A stretch of 64,000 nt of DNA from positions 20,630,997-20,694,996 of the forward strand of contig NC_090953.1 in the NCBI RefSeq assembly GCF_040807025.1, read 5' to 3'. Below are positions 38,401 to 52,929 of the stretch, piece after piece. The first letter of the stretch is position 1; every line of letters begins with the position of its first letter. This DNA comes from Struthio camelus (Eukaryota > Chordata > Aves > Struthioniformes > Struthionidae). Under the pieces are notes generated by a model that did no database searches, was not told the DNA's origin, and saw only the letters and a program-made list of their open reading frames with translations. A program made the position numbers and the translations under genes.

Positions 38401-38559
38401 ATGCACATGCCAAATATACACCATGCTAGTTCTGACCAAACTTTGTAGTGGTGACTGCAGCTCAGAAGTTCCAACTTGAATGTCCCTACCCATCTTGACC
38501 ATCCTTTTTACCAGAGCACTTGAGCTCCACACAAAAATAAAATGCTTTCGGAAAAGGTT

Positions 38560-38631
38560 CTCTACCAGTTCCCATAAGAACTGGTAGAGTTCTCTACCAG
38601 TTCCCAAGCATACAAGAGCTTGTATGCTCTT
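38560..38631. repeat. Cluster of overlapping perfect inverted repeats
   Basis: The 12-mer CTCTACCAGTTC occurs at 38,560-38,571 and again at 38,592-38,603. Its exact reverse complement lies between them at 38,578-38,589, so the middle copy can pair with either neighbour (6-base or 2-base loop). Directly downstream AGCATACAAG (38,607-38,616) pairs perfectly with 38,619-38,628 over a 2-base loop, and AAGAGC/GCTCTT (38,614-38,631) offers an alternative fold. No transposon ends or coding signals surround it. The pattern fits successive template switching during replication. Confidence 0.9.
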
Positions 38632-41600
38632 GTTAATTTTAATATGTTTCTTTTGAATGAACATCTCTTGAAATCTTTAAGAGGAACAGTAGTGATTTCC
38701 TTTTTTCAGAGTCCCCAAAGTAGATTTTGTAAACATCTATCATATTTACTTTTTTTTTTTTAATATACTCATCCTTTTATAGAGCACAATCCCCATACAG
38801 CCCTTTTATTTCTCAGTATATACTGATGTTAGTTTATAAATCCACTTATAGTTCTTTTTACTCCCATTTCAATGAAATTGAAATAACTTAAAAATACTGG
38901 CCAAAAAAGCTAATCTATTAGACTTAAAACATTTCATCTCATAAAACATTATTAAAAAGTTTGGTACATAATACTACCTCATTCCAATTTGATTCATTTT
39001 CCTCATCTCTTATCTTTTCTCCAAATGTAGGTTACACTTTATTCTAGACTTCCATTTTCTTCCTTTCCTCGAAGTCAAGTCCCTGTCAGATTTCTGTCAT
39101 CATCGAATCCAGCTTGTTGTAATGTATCAAATTCATTTTCTAAACCCCACTCTTAAAGGTCTTGCAAATATCTGAAGCAGAACAGCCAAGTCAAGATTAG
39201 GCTTTGGTTGTGTATGACTGATCTAGAGATCCCTCTCCTTTTACCAGCAACTCTGCTGCCGATATAAGAGTTTCTTTCTGAAGCTCAGACTTTCTATATA
39301 CAGAAAACCAGCAGATTATGCCATTTTTGGACAAGGAATGCAGGGCTGGAACAGGCCTCCCAGGTCTCTGGACATGATCCCTCACTCATGCACACATTGC
39401 ATTATACAACTCCCAATAAATCTTATCACACTGCATCATAAAAAGAAGTCAGGTTGCAGCCTTCCTCTCAGAGGAAAGCTTCTCCAGATCCTGATTGCTG
39501 CCATCATCCTTCCAGGCTGAATTTTATTCATGACTAGTCCAGACTCATTTGTTTGTATGCCAACATCTTCCTGAACCTTACACAATTTTTCCCTCCTTCA
39601 CTGCTACGAGCATTCACCCTCTGTTGCACTATAGAGAGCAGTTTTTTTCTGCCTTTCTACAGATGCTCTTTCAGTCTCCTCTTGTAGGAGACTGGCCCTA
39701 TCCTTACCTGGGAACCCTACATTGGGCACTCCATTTCATTGGTATTCTTGGCAGCTATAGCCAATTTTTCTAGGGAGTGACTAGTCAAAAGGAGAATATT
39801 TCAAAAAAGAAAAAGGAAGAACTGTATGTCTCACTGCTCCTAGTTATATTGATTGTTCTCCTCTAAAAAGATGCTAGTTTCCTAAGCCAAAACTTTTTCT
39901 CTCACTTTCCCTTTCTTTACAATCCCCTTCTCTGCCTGAATCATGATCAAATTCCTCACCACTTGGTAACTGGAGAGCAGATTGTTGGACTGCAATTAGA
40001 CATACATATATGGTACCACCTGCTACTTTTTTTTTTTCTCTCTTGTTGGCTCTGGCACAGCTGTTGGTCTCAATTTTTGCAAATTCAGAGTGAATGAAAG
40101 GAGGGAATTGTATTTTTTTTGCAGATGCGTTAATTCTACCACAGAGCATGAGGGCACGAAACAAACTCAGAAGTTTTAAAAACCCATAAGAAATGTCATC
40201 AAACATTAGACATTAAGGAATTTACCTAAGGAGTCCCCAAAACGATACAGGCCCACAATCACATCTTTGTTACAGGTTCTTTTTGAAAATATTTATCACT
40301 TTAGCAGTATACACATGCAAAGTCAGTCAAACAACTGAAAGCTTTAAAAAGCAACACATAGGACAAAATGTTTCAAGCATCAAAACCTGCCAAAAGGTGA
40401 GATGAAAAATCTCATTGCTCTATCTTGAATACCTCATTTAAAAGTGAAGGAGACAGAAAGAGATGCATACAGTACAATGTTTCCATATGGTTTTCAGATC
40501 ACTGACCCAGAATTCAATCTTTGAACTTACCAATACTGTGGTGCAATTTTCTCAAAGGCATTGAAATGTATCAACTTAATTTTAAAGTCTTTTGTGAAGT
40601 CAGCTGTAAAACGCAGATAACAATCCTAACTTTCTATTACATTGGTGTTGTAACAAACAGTTCTGAGATATTTGGGGAAAATGAAACATCATGCTATTAC
40701 CAAAGTCCAGAGTGACCATGCTTACTAAGGTAATGAATCTTTTTCCTTGGGGAGATACACTGAAATAAACAGGATTACTTGAAGCATATGGGCCAGGCTA
40801 TGTAGAGGAATCTCGTCTGCTTCACAATATTAAAATTTTTGCAAAAACTCAAGAGCTGTTCAGTATTCATACAGTTCCAGCTAGAAAGTATAAACAAAAA
40901 GCATCTTAGTATTTGTTTAATTTTGTGATTGTTTTTCTCTTAAATATTCTGCATTTAAAAAGAAATGAGAATTGGTGTTAAGGATAGCTCCCCTATTAGA
41001 CATGACTATATTTTCAGTGTTAGGTAGAAGAATACTTGCTATTCCCTCACTGAATTGCTGGGTAGAAGTAATATCTAAGCATATAAGAACATCTGCACAA
41101 CTGTCCAGGAGCCAGAAGGGGATTTAGAGCTTTGAGATCAGTGGGCACAGTTGCCCTTTGGCCAAGTTTTCTGAAGCAGTATAATATTTCATTGCAAAGT
41201 TATCAAGCTGTAACTGACTCTTCACAGTCACTAATGCACAAAATACCTAATGCCATGCTCTTCCTTTCTTCTTCAGTGCTGTTTTTCCCAGCACTGCTGT
41301 TGCACATTTCCAGTCCCATATGAATTCACAAAGTGTTCCCACGAGAGACAGAGAGCCTTGTGATGGGCTCGACTCTACCTGTGCTACAGCGCCTGGAGCC
41401 TCTTCCCTGAAGTGGGACAACCTGGCTGGAATGGGGTCATGGTTTTGTCACCTGAATAAATTCCAAGCTGAGTGGGGTTTCTGTTCCGTTTCAGTAAGAT
41501 TTAAGCTATGTAGCTTAATGAAAAATGCTTGTGATTATTTTGGAAGAAGGAACTAAGCACGTAGCGACAAAGTTGTAGAGGTTTTTAGGCACTCAGTGAT

Positions 41601-44600
41601 GTAGATGGACACCTGATAGGGGCTTTCTAATGTAATTTTAAACAGTGTCTAAGCAAGTTATGTGCCTTTTATCTGTAGCTCAGGTGCTCTTACAGTTTGC
41701 ACTAGATGTCTGTTTACATTCTTTGGCACATAAGTACCTTTGTAAATTCAGCCCCTTAACAGTGATTCGGCTCTCACTGAAACATATAGCAAAACATCCA
41801 TTGATTTAACCCAGCCCCTGCCTAGCTATGTCCAGCCAAACAGCCAGTTACCTTAAATCCCTTCCCCTGACTTCTAGATAGGGATGCACCTCACAACCTC
41901 CTCTAGCTCTGAATTTTATAATGGGAACATCACTGCACACTGAAGTGACACCAGTGCCCCCCACATAAGCTACTGCCAGTTCTAGCTATTGACCAGGAAG
42001 TATGGAAAGCCACAAGATCCTCAGCAGCTAGCCCTTATCCCCTTTGGTATACCTGCAGCATAACCTTTGAGGTCTCATAATTCAGCTGTGTTCGCATGCA
42101 TAGACTCTGGTGACTCAAGAAGAGATCTAAAGACATAATCTCAATTGAAATCTTTTGCTCTGCCACTGAAATACATGTTAGGTTTTTTTTCCCTTAAATT
42201 CCAGTGAGAAAAAGTTATCGACATACAGCTGAACTAAAATTGAACTTTGGGGTGAATAATAACAAATTATTCTGTTGATCAAGACTAACCAATATGTGTT
42301 AATTTATTCAATTTGCATTAATTCTAATGCAGTGCAACAGAAAGCTATCCTGGAATCCAATTTCCCCATTAATGCTAGTCCTTCATATATTCAGAGGAAT
42401 CTTGATTTTCTTCAAGCACTTACAAAGTCACTGCAGCACTGGCATTTGGCCTTCACTTCCCCCTTCTCTCTTTGGGAGAAGGATTTTTTTCCATTTGGTT
42501 TTGAGCTTGAAATTCGTCTGATTCATGGCTTATCAGCATTTTATTTTTGCTCTGGAGATCTTGCTTTGTCCACCTCAGATAACTGGAAAGCAAGTCACAT
42601 CGAAGGCCTGATGTGCAGTTTGGGTCTGTAGGATGGGGAATGAAGCAGTATGCTGTTTAAGATGACTGCGTTAAGGCACACTATCCACCTTACAACAGGA
42701 CAGCAGTAGTGATCCCTGCTTGTTTCATGAAGCAGGCTACATCCTGTGTTGACCCCTTGCTGCATATCATTCTTAATTTTCTAACACTCATCAAAATATG
42801 CAGTTAAGGACTGTGCCCATGTCCCTGCTGTCCAAGAACATTATATCTGTACTTTGGAACTCTTTTCCCTATATCCAGCAGTTCCTAGACACAAAGGCGC
42901 TGTGATCATACAAACCCTGGCCTTCTGTATCCTACATTCCTCATTTGTTTCAGTGTTGCTCTTACTGGTGGTTTACAACAGATTGCAGTCTCAGCTTTGG
43001 AGAGCTTTCAGCTGAGCAAATGGAAATCTGCATTACCAAAATGAAATGGATAAGAGGGGAAAATAGTTGTGAAAGTGAAATGGGAGCTGACTTCAGGTAG
43101 TAAATCTCAACACAAAAAGGCTGCTTCCACTTACAGCTAACATGTTCAATTACTTGAAGAAACTGGGTTCTAAAAAGAGAATGTGGTCATGCCAGCTTAT
43201 TCCTCTCATTGCTCTGATGAACTGGTAGAGCAAATATCAAATTTTACTTTTTCTTTGGCAAATCCTCCAAGGTTGATATCTGCCCACAAAAAGGAGATAA
43301 TCATCGCAAACATAGGAAGTTGCACACCCATGCGTGATCTACAGAGTGTCAGTGATGTTCCTTTTGCTGTCTCCCAGGTAAGGGGCAGAGAAGTGAGTAG
43401 TTATCACCAGCTACTAAGGCACACATGATTCAACACTGTGGCTGCAAAGCCGCACAGAGCCCTTCCTGCCCTCCAATTCCCTGTATCAAATCAGTCCATG
43501 TAACAGAAGCATATCAGTCTAAACCTCATTATCAAACAAGACAATGGAATTTAACTACAATATCAAAATATTTACAAGATGGATCCTGAGTTTTCTTAAT
43601 ATTTAGATGAAGTGCAGTTACAAATACTTTTCCATATCTGTTACTCTTGGACCGTAGTAGATGATAAAAATACAATTACAGTTAGGGCAGGTAAGAAACC
43701 ATCACTTAGTTTCAGTGAATCACCACCTTCAATAACGGCCTTGAGGAAAATACCTGTTTTTCCTTTCTACTAACTCTCTACCTCTAAACATGCATGATAC
43801 ATAAACTGCAATCCTGCATCTTAGGGAGAGATTGCAGTATCTACAAAGCTTGCGTGCCACCCTCTGAGGCCAAAGGCTGGTACTACCAGCAGAAAGCACA
43901 CTACAGCCTGCTGTGTTGCTGCAGTGGAGTTTGAGAAATATTCAACTATTTTAATGTTATGAGTATAAACTAAGTAAAATTCAAGTAGAACTGTTAGGGT
44001 AAATCCATAGTAGGATTAAGCTGAATAAAATATTTAAGGGTTACAAAACATTTCTGGGCAAGCTGTGTTTCTGATTTGTATGATAACTCTAGTTCGGCAC
44101 TGTTACATTTTACTGAAGGAATGATGAAGTCATCCTTAAGACAGAACAGTTATACACAATAGTACCATCTAATATCACTTGCTATAATACTGCAACTGTC
44201 TGAGTCTACAAAATGATCCTGGCAGCCTCAACAGCAGTGAATGAAAAAGCCTAGCACATTATGCCCGGTACCTCGCAGCCCCTGGCTCTCTAAAAATACC
44301 TGATAGAGCAATTAATCTCGTGATGTAGCTATTGCTTCAGCACCATGCCATCCATTTTTAAGATTCCATAAACACTTGCATGGGAGTTGAGGTCTGTCTG
44401 GAAAGAGGCCAGATAATATCATATTATGACCTTAACTTTGCAACACCTTTATATACCTGCTTAGCCAGCAAGACGGGGCTCTGAGTCATCACTTTACCAT
44501 GTGCTTTCTCCTTTTTAGGGAAACAATGATGCAAATGCCCATAGGTAAGCTGTGGTATGGCCTAACCACGTCTCACGGAATTCAGCTGGACTTGTGCCAT

Positions 44601-45777
44601 CAGCTTCACTAGGCGCACAATCAAGCTGGAAAGGACAGATTTTTTCACAGACACTAAGGATGCAGATCAGCAATTAGCAGGGCTTGTGCTAAGGTGATTT
44701 TCAAAATTGCAACAAAGATCTGCATCTTTAGGTGTACCTTTAGAAAGCTGAACCTTGCATGTTGAACTGGGCTTTCTCCGAGGAAAAAGATGTCATTATA
44801 TAATATAGGCCTGCCTGAATTTTTTTTTCATTATTGCCACACTGAACTTTTAGCTATGATGCCATTCAATCCTGACAATGCTGAACTTACACAACCAGCT
44901 TTGGAAGTGACGCTAATTGATCAATCTGGGCATAGAAAAAGAATCAACACATTCAGTGCTTTGCCTGAGCGGCAGAAGGAGGCAACACAAAGAAGGTGCA
45001 ATACACAAGAAAGGGATCTAAAGGTGCCAGTAGTTAATGAAACTCTGGGATAAACTATTTAACAACAAAGGGTTGGGGGAGGCTTTTTTTTTTTTTTAAA
45101 AAGCAGCGTAACATGTAACTCAATTCATTTCAATTGCATGGATTAGCTATCCCCAGACCCTGGGAGTGTTGCATGTTGTGGCATTTCAGTGTCATTCCTC
45201 AAAATGCAATAACAAGGAACTCATTTTTTTCCCATGGCATGGCAATATACCAGCCAAATCCATCAATATTTGTCTCACCTAGAGGGGGCAGCATCTGCAA
45301 TTGTGCCAATACATTTGATGTGTGAACCTCTGTTGTATTTAGACACAGAAATTCAGAACTACAGCCAGCGTAGTGGCCGCAAAAGAGATCACGTATCGCT
45401 GGGCAAGGGGAGAGTATTCCATCACATAAAGCCCGGAAGACAGAAATAGTTGGACGTATGCCATTGGAGAAAACTATTCACTGGACTCAGCAACAATTGG
45501 AGACATTATTACAGTCCTTTCTGGATGGAATTGTGGAAAAGTAAAAGCAACACTATTAATGAGATTATTCATAGATTGTCTTTATCCCTCACTTCCTCCA
45601 CCCACTCTGAACTGGCTGCTTCCAGGTCCCTTCACAAAGCCTCATAACAACAGATGTGAGAGAGAGCCCTCTCTGCAACTCTGACATCTGGAACAACCCT
45701 CCTGTATTTCTGCATCTCATCACTTCTCCATCTGTCTTCAGACCTCATAAGAGTTCACAGCTTGCTGCTCTGCTGGC

Positions 45778-45801
45778 ACAATTGAGTTTTTCCTCAATTG
45801 T
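45778..45801. repeat. Perfect 9-bp inverted repeat, 6-base loop
   Basis: The arm ACAATTGAG and its exact complement are separated by TTTTTC. Arms of this length with this loop size are near the level expected by chance. Confidence 0.8.
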
Positions 45802-46788
45802 TCTGCTAATCTTTTGTATTTAATTCCATGCAACTGTAAATATCTGTTTTATCTGTAAATATATCTGCCACCACTCATAAAATGGTTTTATTTGAAGTTT
45901 TAACAGATACTTTTTGATTTGTGTAAGATGATTACTAATAAATGATTGTACACACTTTATTTTGAAGACACAGTGAACGCAAGCCAATCACCAGAGCTGG
46001 CTCAAGGATCCTCATCACTGTAAGCAGATTAAGTTTTGCTGCCCTGAGGATAAAGTGAGGGTTACACCCAGAGTTGGCTCCTTCTGCCACAGAAAAGCAA
46101 ATGGGATCCAGAAGAGGCTCATGTGCCTCTTTTTCCAGAAGTTGCTGTTTCACACATTCTCATCCTCTCTCCTGGCAGTAGAAGCAGCTGCCAGCCTGGC
46201 TTTTAGGGCTCTGCTATGGCCCATTCCACCATCCCTGCAGCTGCCTCCTCTGCCTGCACCTAGAGCTGGCCCTGCCAAGCACCAAAAGATTAGCCATGTT
46301 TAAAAAAAAAACCACACCCTAAGCTTTGCCTATTCTTTCTTCTTGTGTACATATCTTCATCTCACTAGAAATGCTTTATAAATCAATGACCTTGTGTGCA
46401 AGTCTGAAATAAGGAATTTTATGCATCTTTATACATGGAATGTGCCAGCTTCCACCTTGGCAGGATTTTAACTCTTAGTGACACCTGTAGAGTTGTTTTC
46501 TAAGACAGATTCTGCCCAGGTTGCGAAGGTCATTTCCAATTACTTATCTCTAGAAAACAAAGTAAGCAGGCACATACATGTACACATGTGCTTGCACAAA
46601 CACTTATTTCATCCAAAAGGGAACGTGCTTGTTCTGTGCTTTATTTGAATGATCAAGTTGTTGTAAAGGTACTTGTAAAAATACAAACTATAAAGCCAGA
46701 TATGCACAATGAAGGGTGTAAAATGGTACGTAAGGGCCTAAGTTTGCACCAAGCTCCCATTAGAGTACATTTTCCAGTGAAGTTTAGT

Positions 46789-46811
46789 TTTCTCGCTTTA
46801 TGAGCGAGAAA
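46789..46811. repeat. Perfect 9-bp inverted repeat, 5-base loop
   Basis: The arm TTTCTCGCT (46,789-46,797) pairs with AGCGAGAAA (46,803-46,811) over a 5-base loop. It includes a CpG in each arm, but no gene or island is present. Confidence 0.8.
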
Positions 46812-49800
46812 GGTTTACTGTCGTTTAAGACCCCACAACACACCCTGGGCGTGCAACTGGAACGACATAAAATGCTCTGAACTGCTCCTCTGCTCTGCAG
46901 TACCTCTCACCTTAGCAACTGAACATCAAATGAGAAAGTTCACATTCATATGCAATAGATTCCATCAAGGAAAGCATCAGTCATTTCTCCATACAAAAGT
47001 AATAGAGTTGATGCTTTTGCTCTACTCTCATTCCTCTTTCCTCCAAGATGAGGAAGGGGAGCACATAATACAACAGAAACTAACCCACTGTGGAAAGACT
47101 AAATCTGTGCTGAAACACTGAGTTTTGCCCTAGAGATGATGAATAAGATCAAAGAACTGAATTGCAGAATTCATTACAACTGTGGAAAGAAATCATGGGC
47201 CTATTTTCAACAGTTGGGAAAAGCTGTCTCAGGTCCAACTTTAAAGTGCTGGGTCAGCTCTGGAAAGGAAGGGGTGGCTTGGCAGAAATAGTAAAGCTAA
47301 TTAGGGAGTTGGGGAAAACTGCCAAATCCACAGAGTCCTGATTACAATTAGTAGATTTAATAGACTTTTTTTGCTATGAGATGTTTAAAATGGAGAAGAA
47401 AAGATTAGAGGAAAAAAAATCTAGCCCTGTTCTAATGTATGTGGTTATGTCCATATACATTAAATGCTACATGGCATCCCATTTCATTTGCATTACATAG
47501 ATAGCAGAAGAGGTAGAAATGGTCCCTCCTTCAGGGACAACGGTCCCAGAGGAGAGATTCCATGACTGCCACAGGGCTGGCAGAGTGCCTTCATGTAGGA
47601 ACACAAGGGGCATGCACAAGGGGAACACAAGGAGGGTGGGAGAGGCAGCATAATCAGCTATCCTTGGTTTCCTATCACATAGGAGGAGCTATGGACAATC
47701 TGAGCATAAATGAGGCCAGTCCTGAACACTAAAATGTCCTGAGAAAACAGAAAGCACAAAAGCGTCTTACAGCTGAACATAAAATTAACAGAGAGTCAGG
47801 CCTGTTACATTTATGTTCCCTCCAGACCTCAGCCATGCCAAGAGAAGTACAGTTCTCATTAATAACTAGTGTTATCATTAAAAAATGGCTGTTAAATCAT
47901 TACTGACTTAATTGTTGTAGTCTCTCGTTGATATGTTAAGAGATTTTTCAATGAAAACAGAAGAGGCAGCTAGCTTCTGAAGAAAAAACCTAAGAGAAAT
48001 GTATATAGAGAGAGGAAACAAAGGATGCCCAGTACTATTTTTCTTAAAATTAGCCTCATGTAATTTATACTTTTATAACAATGTGCTGTCAGTGACTTCA
48101 TGTGAAGAGTGTGAATTTTTCATTTTGCTGAGGGAAGATCTAATTTGCTATTCCCATGGGTGAAAAGCTGATTATGTATGAATTTGATATTCAGAAATAA
48201 TTACTCGGTTGAGAACGTTAGTCTTATAAACCTGGCTGTGCATGCACAAACAAGAGAAGATGTGCTCAGATTAAAGGAGCGAGCAGGAAGAACTGCGCGA
48301 GCACAGTTATCTATAAAATGCAACTGCAAAAAAGCAGAAGAAAATCAGAAGATCTGGACACCATTTAAAAAGTTAAATTCTGGCTATCCTGATATGCACA
48401 AAAAGTGCACACACATGTAGAAGTTGCTTGCTCAGCACTGATAGAAAAGGACTCTACTTGCACATTTACCTTAAGAGACATGTTTTGCAAAAGTTGTAAT
48501 TATACTCTTCTACTTGATGTCAGGAGTGGCTCTCTTCTTTCCTGTATCATCCTTATGAAAGCTAATATACTTCAGTTTTTATAATACTACATTCTTCACC
48601 CATTTGGGTAGAGCTGAATAAAGTGACTTTAGATGTCACTGTAGAAAACAGATTACAAAAACTACTACCTCTTTATAGCAACTCCTTTGTCCCTTTAACT
48701 TACTGAAAGCCTACTTCTATGCAACCACTTTGTTTATGGAATGAAATTCCATAACACATCTTGATACCTTTTTCAGCTCTCCTCAGCTTACGCAAAGTAT
48801 CAGCACAAGCAATGAGGAGTAACTGACTATTTCTAGCACCCAATAACTTTATTTGAAACCCCGGATGAGGAGAGCCCCAAAAAACTTTCCTATCCTGTAG
48901 GAAAACCTCAGGATTCGGTTCACATACAAAAAACAAAAATGAGACAACAGGAATCTACAAAGATTTAGGGGGAAGTCCAGTCAGATTCTCATACGGTTTG
49001 GGAAGAACTACTTTGAAAGGCCTACAGCCCAGTACAGTAAAAATAAGCACTCAGCAGGGCTTCCTTCTTGCTAAGAAGAAGCTGAAATCAGAAGCCTTTG
49101 CAGAACATACCAGTCCACCTGTCCATGCTTACAGCTCCATGCATCAGCCACCCACTCAAACAACTATATATCAAGTAAGGGATGAGGAAGAGGGAAAGGA
49201 ACGGAAACAGGAAAAGGAGAAATAAAGCGAGGAATGAATGTAGGTGGCTTCTGGACAGTCAAGATGAGTGATATCTTCCTGTGCTCTGCCCTACCATGAG
49301 CCTTACCTTAGAGGTAACCATCCCAAGACAGTTCTGTTTTCCTGTGGTTTCATTCCTTGACTCTCTGGTGAGGGTCAATCATTGCAGCAATGCTGGCTGC
49401 CTGCAGAAGCCTGGGACTAGGCCGTGGAAATCCCGGGGTGACTGTAAAGAGAATACAGCAACTGAATGGGAGTTGCAGGAAGGAACAAAGCTTATCTAAC
49501 ACTTTAGCTCCACATAAACCCAAAATAGAGCTCAAGCAGCATGTGGCCCTGAAGCTGACACCCTGCGTTATTTTCTTCTCGACTAAAAAGTCTGCAAGTA
49601 AATGTTGATTTTTTGAAAAAAGTTATACTGTTTGTACACAAAGTTTACCCTATAGGCCCAGATGTTAGTGCTTTATTAAACATACAAATTAGAGGAGACT
49701 TGCAATAAAGAATATTGTGACTGCGGCCAATTTTTCCTTGGCAAGCCTCCAGCAGGAAATATTCCTGTGTCAACTGTAGCTCTTTCCTTTGGTATTGCAG

Positions 49801-50898
49801 AGACTCAGACAATGCATCTGCTGGATTCATTTAAATATGTTCAAGTCTGTGTTTCATTGTTTTAAAGCATCAAAGAATTGTGCTGTTATAAATCATAACA
49901 AATAATCAGCAATTCTGAACAATAAAACCACAGAAGAAAAGTGAGGTGCAGATGTTGCCAATCATTGGAGGAGATTGTAAAAGAGAAAAGAAACAGTTAG
50001 GTATATTATAGTGCTTGTTATCTGAATGATTTGTTTGAAGACGGGTGCTAACAACACCTCATTTTAAAGGTGAAGATTTTTCCATAACTCCAAATTGCCC
50101 TAGCAAAAAATCTTTATTACAGCAACAAACTTGTGTGTTGTAGCATCTGTGCAGCCAGGAGAGCAATGTCATGTATTTTAGGAAATACATTGCTGTTTCT
50201 GTGCTTTATCAGCATCCTTACAATATAGGCGCTTGAAAAACACCATTATTGTCACATGGTAAGAATTTCGGACAAAGCAAACATCCAGCATGGCTCCATA
50301 CAAGTCACATTTGATTTGGATCTCTGCATGTAATTTAAAAAAACACCTAAGCATTTTAGGAGACTCAATCCTATTTTCAAAACTGTAATACTTCATTTCC
50401 CTGTCTATTTCAGGCAGCAGATTTGTATGTTCTGTCTTTGGATATGAAGAAGAAATAAAGGGCCAGACTTTTAAAAGTGCTTATTTAGTAGCTGCTTTTA
50501 AAAACAACCCAGGAAGGTGTGCCTCTCTATACTCTAGAACATATGGAACGCAAAGACTCTGTATTACTTATTGTTCACATTGAGAATTATCACTTAGCTA
50601 AATACATATGGGTTTGCGGACAGCAATCCTGATGTTTACTTTTTGATTCCACCCACAGCAGTTTTGAAAACCTGGAAGTGTTCATCAGATCAGAATGTAG
50701 TTCAGCTGCAAACAGTAACATTAAGATGTTTGTTAGAAACCACAGGGGGCTTATAACCAAAGGCAACATGAGTTGCCTTCTGAGAGACAGAGTAATATTA
50801 CAGGAAATACTGCTTTTTAGGTGTTAGAATTTTTCTGATGATGCTAATACTATGCATGGGGCAGCCAGACTGATTGACTGAAGGATCAGCTTATGGCT

Positions 50899-50918
50899 CT
50901 TCCACTCTGGAGTGGAAG
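50899..50918. repeat. Perfect 9-bp inverted repeat, 2-base loop
   Basis: The arm CTTCCACTC and its exact complement are separated by TG. The site has no further context. Confidence 0.8.
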
Positions 50919-51514
50919 GGATACAACTCAAAGGGATGCTATTTTTGTTATTCATCTCCTGCCTCACTCATTGCCAAATCTGTGTCCCATTAACTTGGTT
51001 GGGACTGATATTTTATGAGGGAACCAGATCTGAATTACAATCCTATCCTTCATGCTTTTTGAGCCCTTGAAACTGTTGTTCCCCTTAAGATTAGTTAAGG
51101 AAATGCAATTCACTGCATTCCCGGGTCTTGAGTACTCCTTACACAAAAGGTTAACTCCGTAAAGTCATTCTCTAGCTTAGAAACGGCTGAGTGACTTCCT
51201 GCAGATACAGCAACTATCACACAAGAGAAAACAATTTCTTTTTGAGGTTGTATATAGACTAATGTAAGTACAGAGCTAAAAAATATCTGATAAGATGAGC
51301 TGATCTTGTCTTGACAGACATGATTCAATACTTTTTTTCATCATAACTACAATTAGCAGAGCTAGGAAGAATTGGTAAGGCCCTGGCACAATCACTGCAA
51401 CTCTGAGCTTCGCTTTGAATACTGAAAACCTGCTAGTGTAAGATGGGGCAGGGGGAGACGATCCCTTCAGTTACTTAGCTTCATTGCTAAGTATAACAGT
51501 CTTTAAAGACATTT

Positions 51515-51531
51515 CCCCCCCCCCCACCCCC
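51515..51531 (+). repeat. C-rich simple repeat
   Basis: Eleven C, one A, then five C. It is a low-complexity tract capable of G-quadruplex formation on the minus strand and prone to sequencing error. Confidence 0.85.
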
Positions 51532-52929
51532 GCCATGAATGAACTTCTGGAAGTCTGTGCAAATCTGAAGAGTAAGATTCAGCAACATTATATTGCCTCA
51601 TTAGGATAACTCTTATCACCTTACAAAGCTGAATCTCATTAAGTTAAGTGAGACTGAGAGTTTACTAAACTAGTAGACTGGAGGATTCTATTATTACCAG
51701 AATGAAGAAGTTGACACAGAATAAGAAACTGTTGTAACATAGTAATGCTATGCTTTGTGTACGATGCAGTGGTAAGGAATAAATAAGGAAAGCAGATGTA
51801 GCCAAAAAACACTGCAGCAGTATTTACACAAGACCAACAGTAAAATTACTAGCCAAAATTCCACTTTCCCTCACGCACCTCAGATTTTCACCGAATCCAT
51901 CTAATATAAGCCATGGCACATCTCACATCCATACATCGGATTGACTAATGGGGAGGAAAACCAAAAGAACTGCTTTCCTCTGTCCCTCTTGCAGCTGCAG
52001 CATAAGGGCCAATTTCTGCCAGTGCCTCGCAGCTCAGCACGGCAGGGAAAGGGTGGTGACTGCTGAAGTCAAACAGCAGCATAACCTGTAAACCACCTTC
52101 AGCAAACAGATAGATTTGGACAATAGACTTTCCCTAGTTATTTTAATTGTTCAGAATAACTTAAAGCCTCCTATTAAACAGGAAATTAAGAAATCAAACA
52201 GTTTTTGTAAGTGTTCTCTAGGGTAAGTATTTATTTGCATCATTATTTGCTCTTTTTCTGAGACTTACTCATTTAAAATCTCAAAGGCAACTGCTTACTC
52301 TAAGCTATCTGGCAAACTGTCTTAGCTTTTCCCCAAACACTGGCTATTTATGTCAGAAAAGGTGTGATCCATGGCATTCAGTTCTATCCTGACTTACATT
52401 GATTTGTTACATCGTATGGTGGAAATCATGTTACCTCTCTGCACTTTGCTTTATCTATTCGTAAACACATACTTAATGCTGTGACACTGCAGCAACAGGT
52501 ACAGCAGGAACACTGAAGTAGAAGATGAATGGGCATGCATCCCAAGGTAGCAGAGAGATTTGAGTAGTCTTTATCAGCTTATGACCTGCCCATATTATCA
52601 GTTTTCATTACTCAGGCACTCTGGTATCAAAAAAACAGCATTTGTGCATTCTAACAGCTGGTAGAGGTAACATCTGAAATAATGATACCTTTGAGCACTC
52701 CTGGACGACAAGCTTAAGAATTCAGAATGATCTGAAGAAACTAGAGAAACAGCCCACTGTCAGGAAACTGAGTTAGAGATATGTTCAAAGCAGAAAGAAA
52801 AACCACATATAAAAATACAAAACAAAAAAGCAGCTTAGTACCAGAAAGGTAGCAGTCATCCAGCAGGTTAATTTAGATCATGAACCAAAGCTAGAAGCAA
52901 CATGGAGGTCTCCATCAAAGTTTTGAGAA
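51532..52929. other. Non-coding interval, nothing recognised
   Basis: AT-leaning sequence with no supported gene, repeat or CpG-rich patch. Confidence 0.6.

Larger units (their letters stand above)
25616..38559. other. Gene-free interval
   Basis: No coding exon or recognisable CR1 was found. Only short, unsupported frames occur. Items seen are a (GAAT)4 simple repeat at 26,907-26,925, a 10-bp perfect inverted repeat at 29,425-29,448, and an 8-bp one at 35,318-35,336 (CAGCTCAG). The interval separates the C2CD4 promoter from the large CpG island at 57.5 kb. It may hold distal enhancers, which cannot be recognised without comparison. Confidence 0.6.
38632..51510. other. Gene-free interval
   Basis: No coding region, CpG-rich patch or clear CR1 copy was recognised. 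Small perfect inverted repeats occur at 45,778-45,801, 46,789-46,811 and 50,899-50,918. The stretch at about 45,560-45,960 contains pyrimidine-rich text followed by AATAAATG and might be old retroelement debris, but I cannot classify it. Open frames are 60-118 codons and unsupported. Confidence 0.6.
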
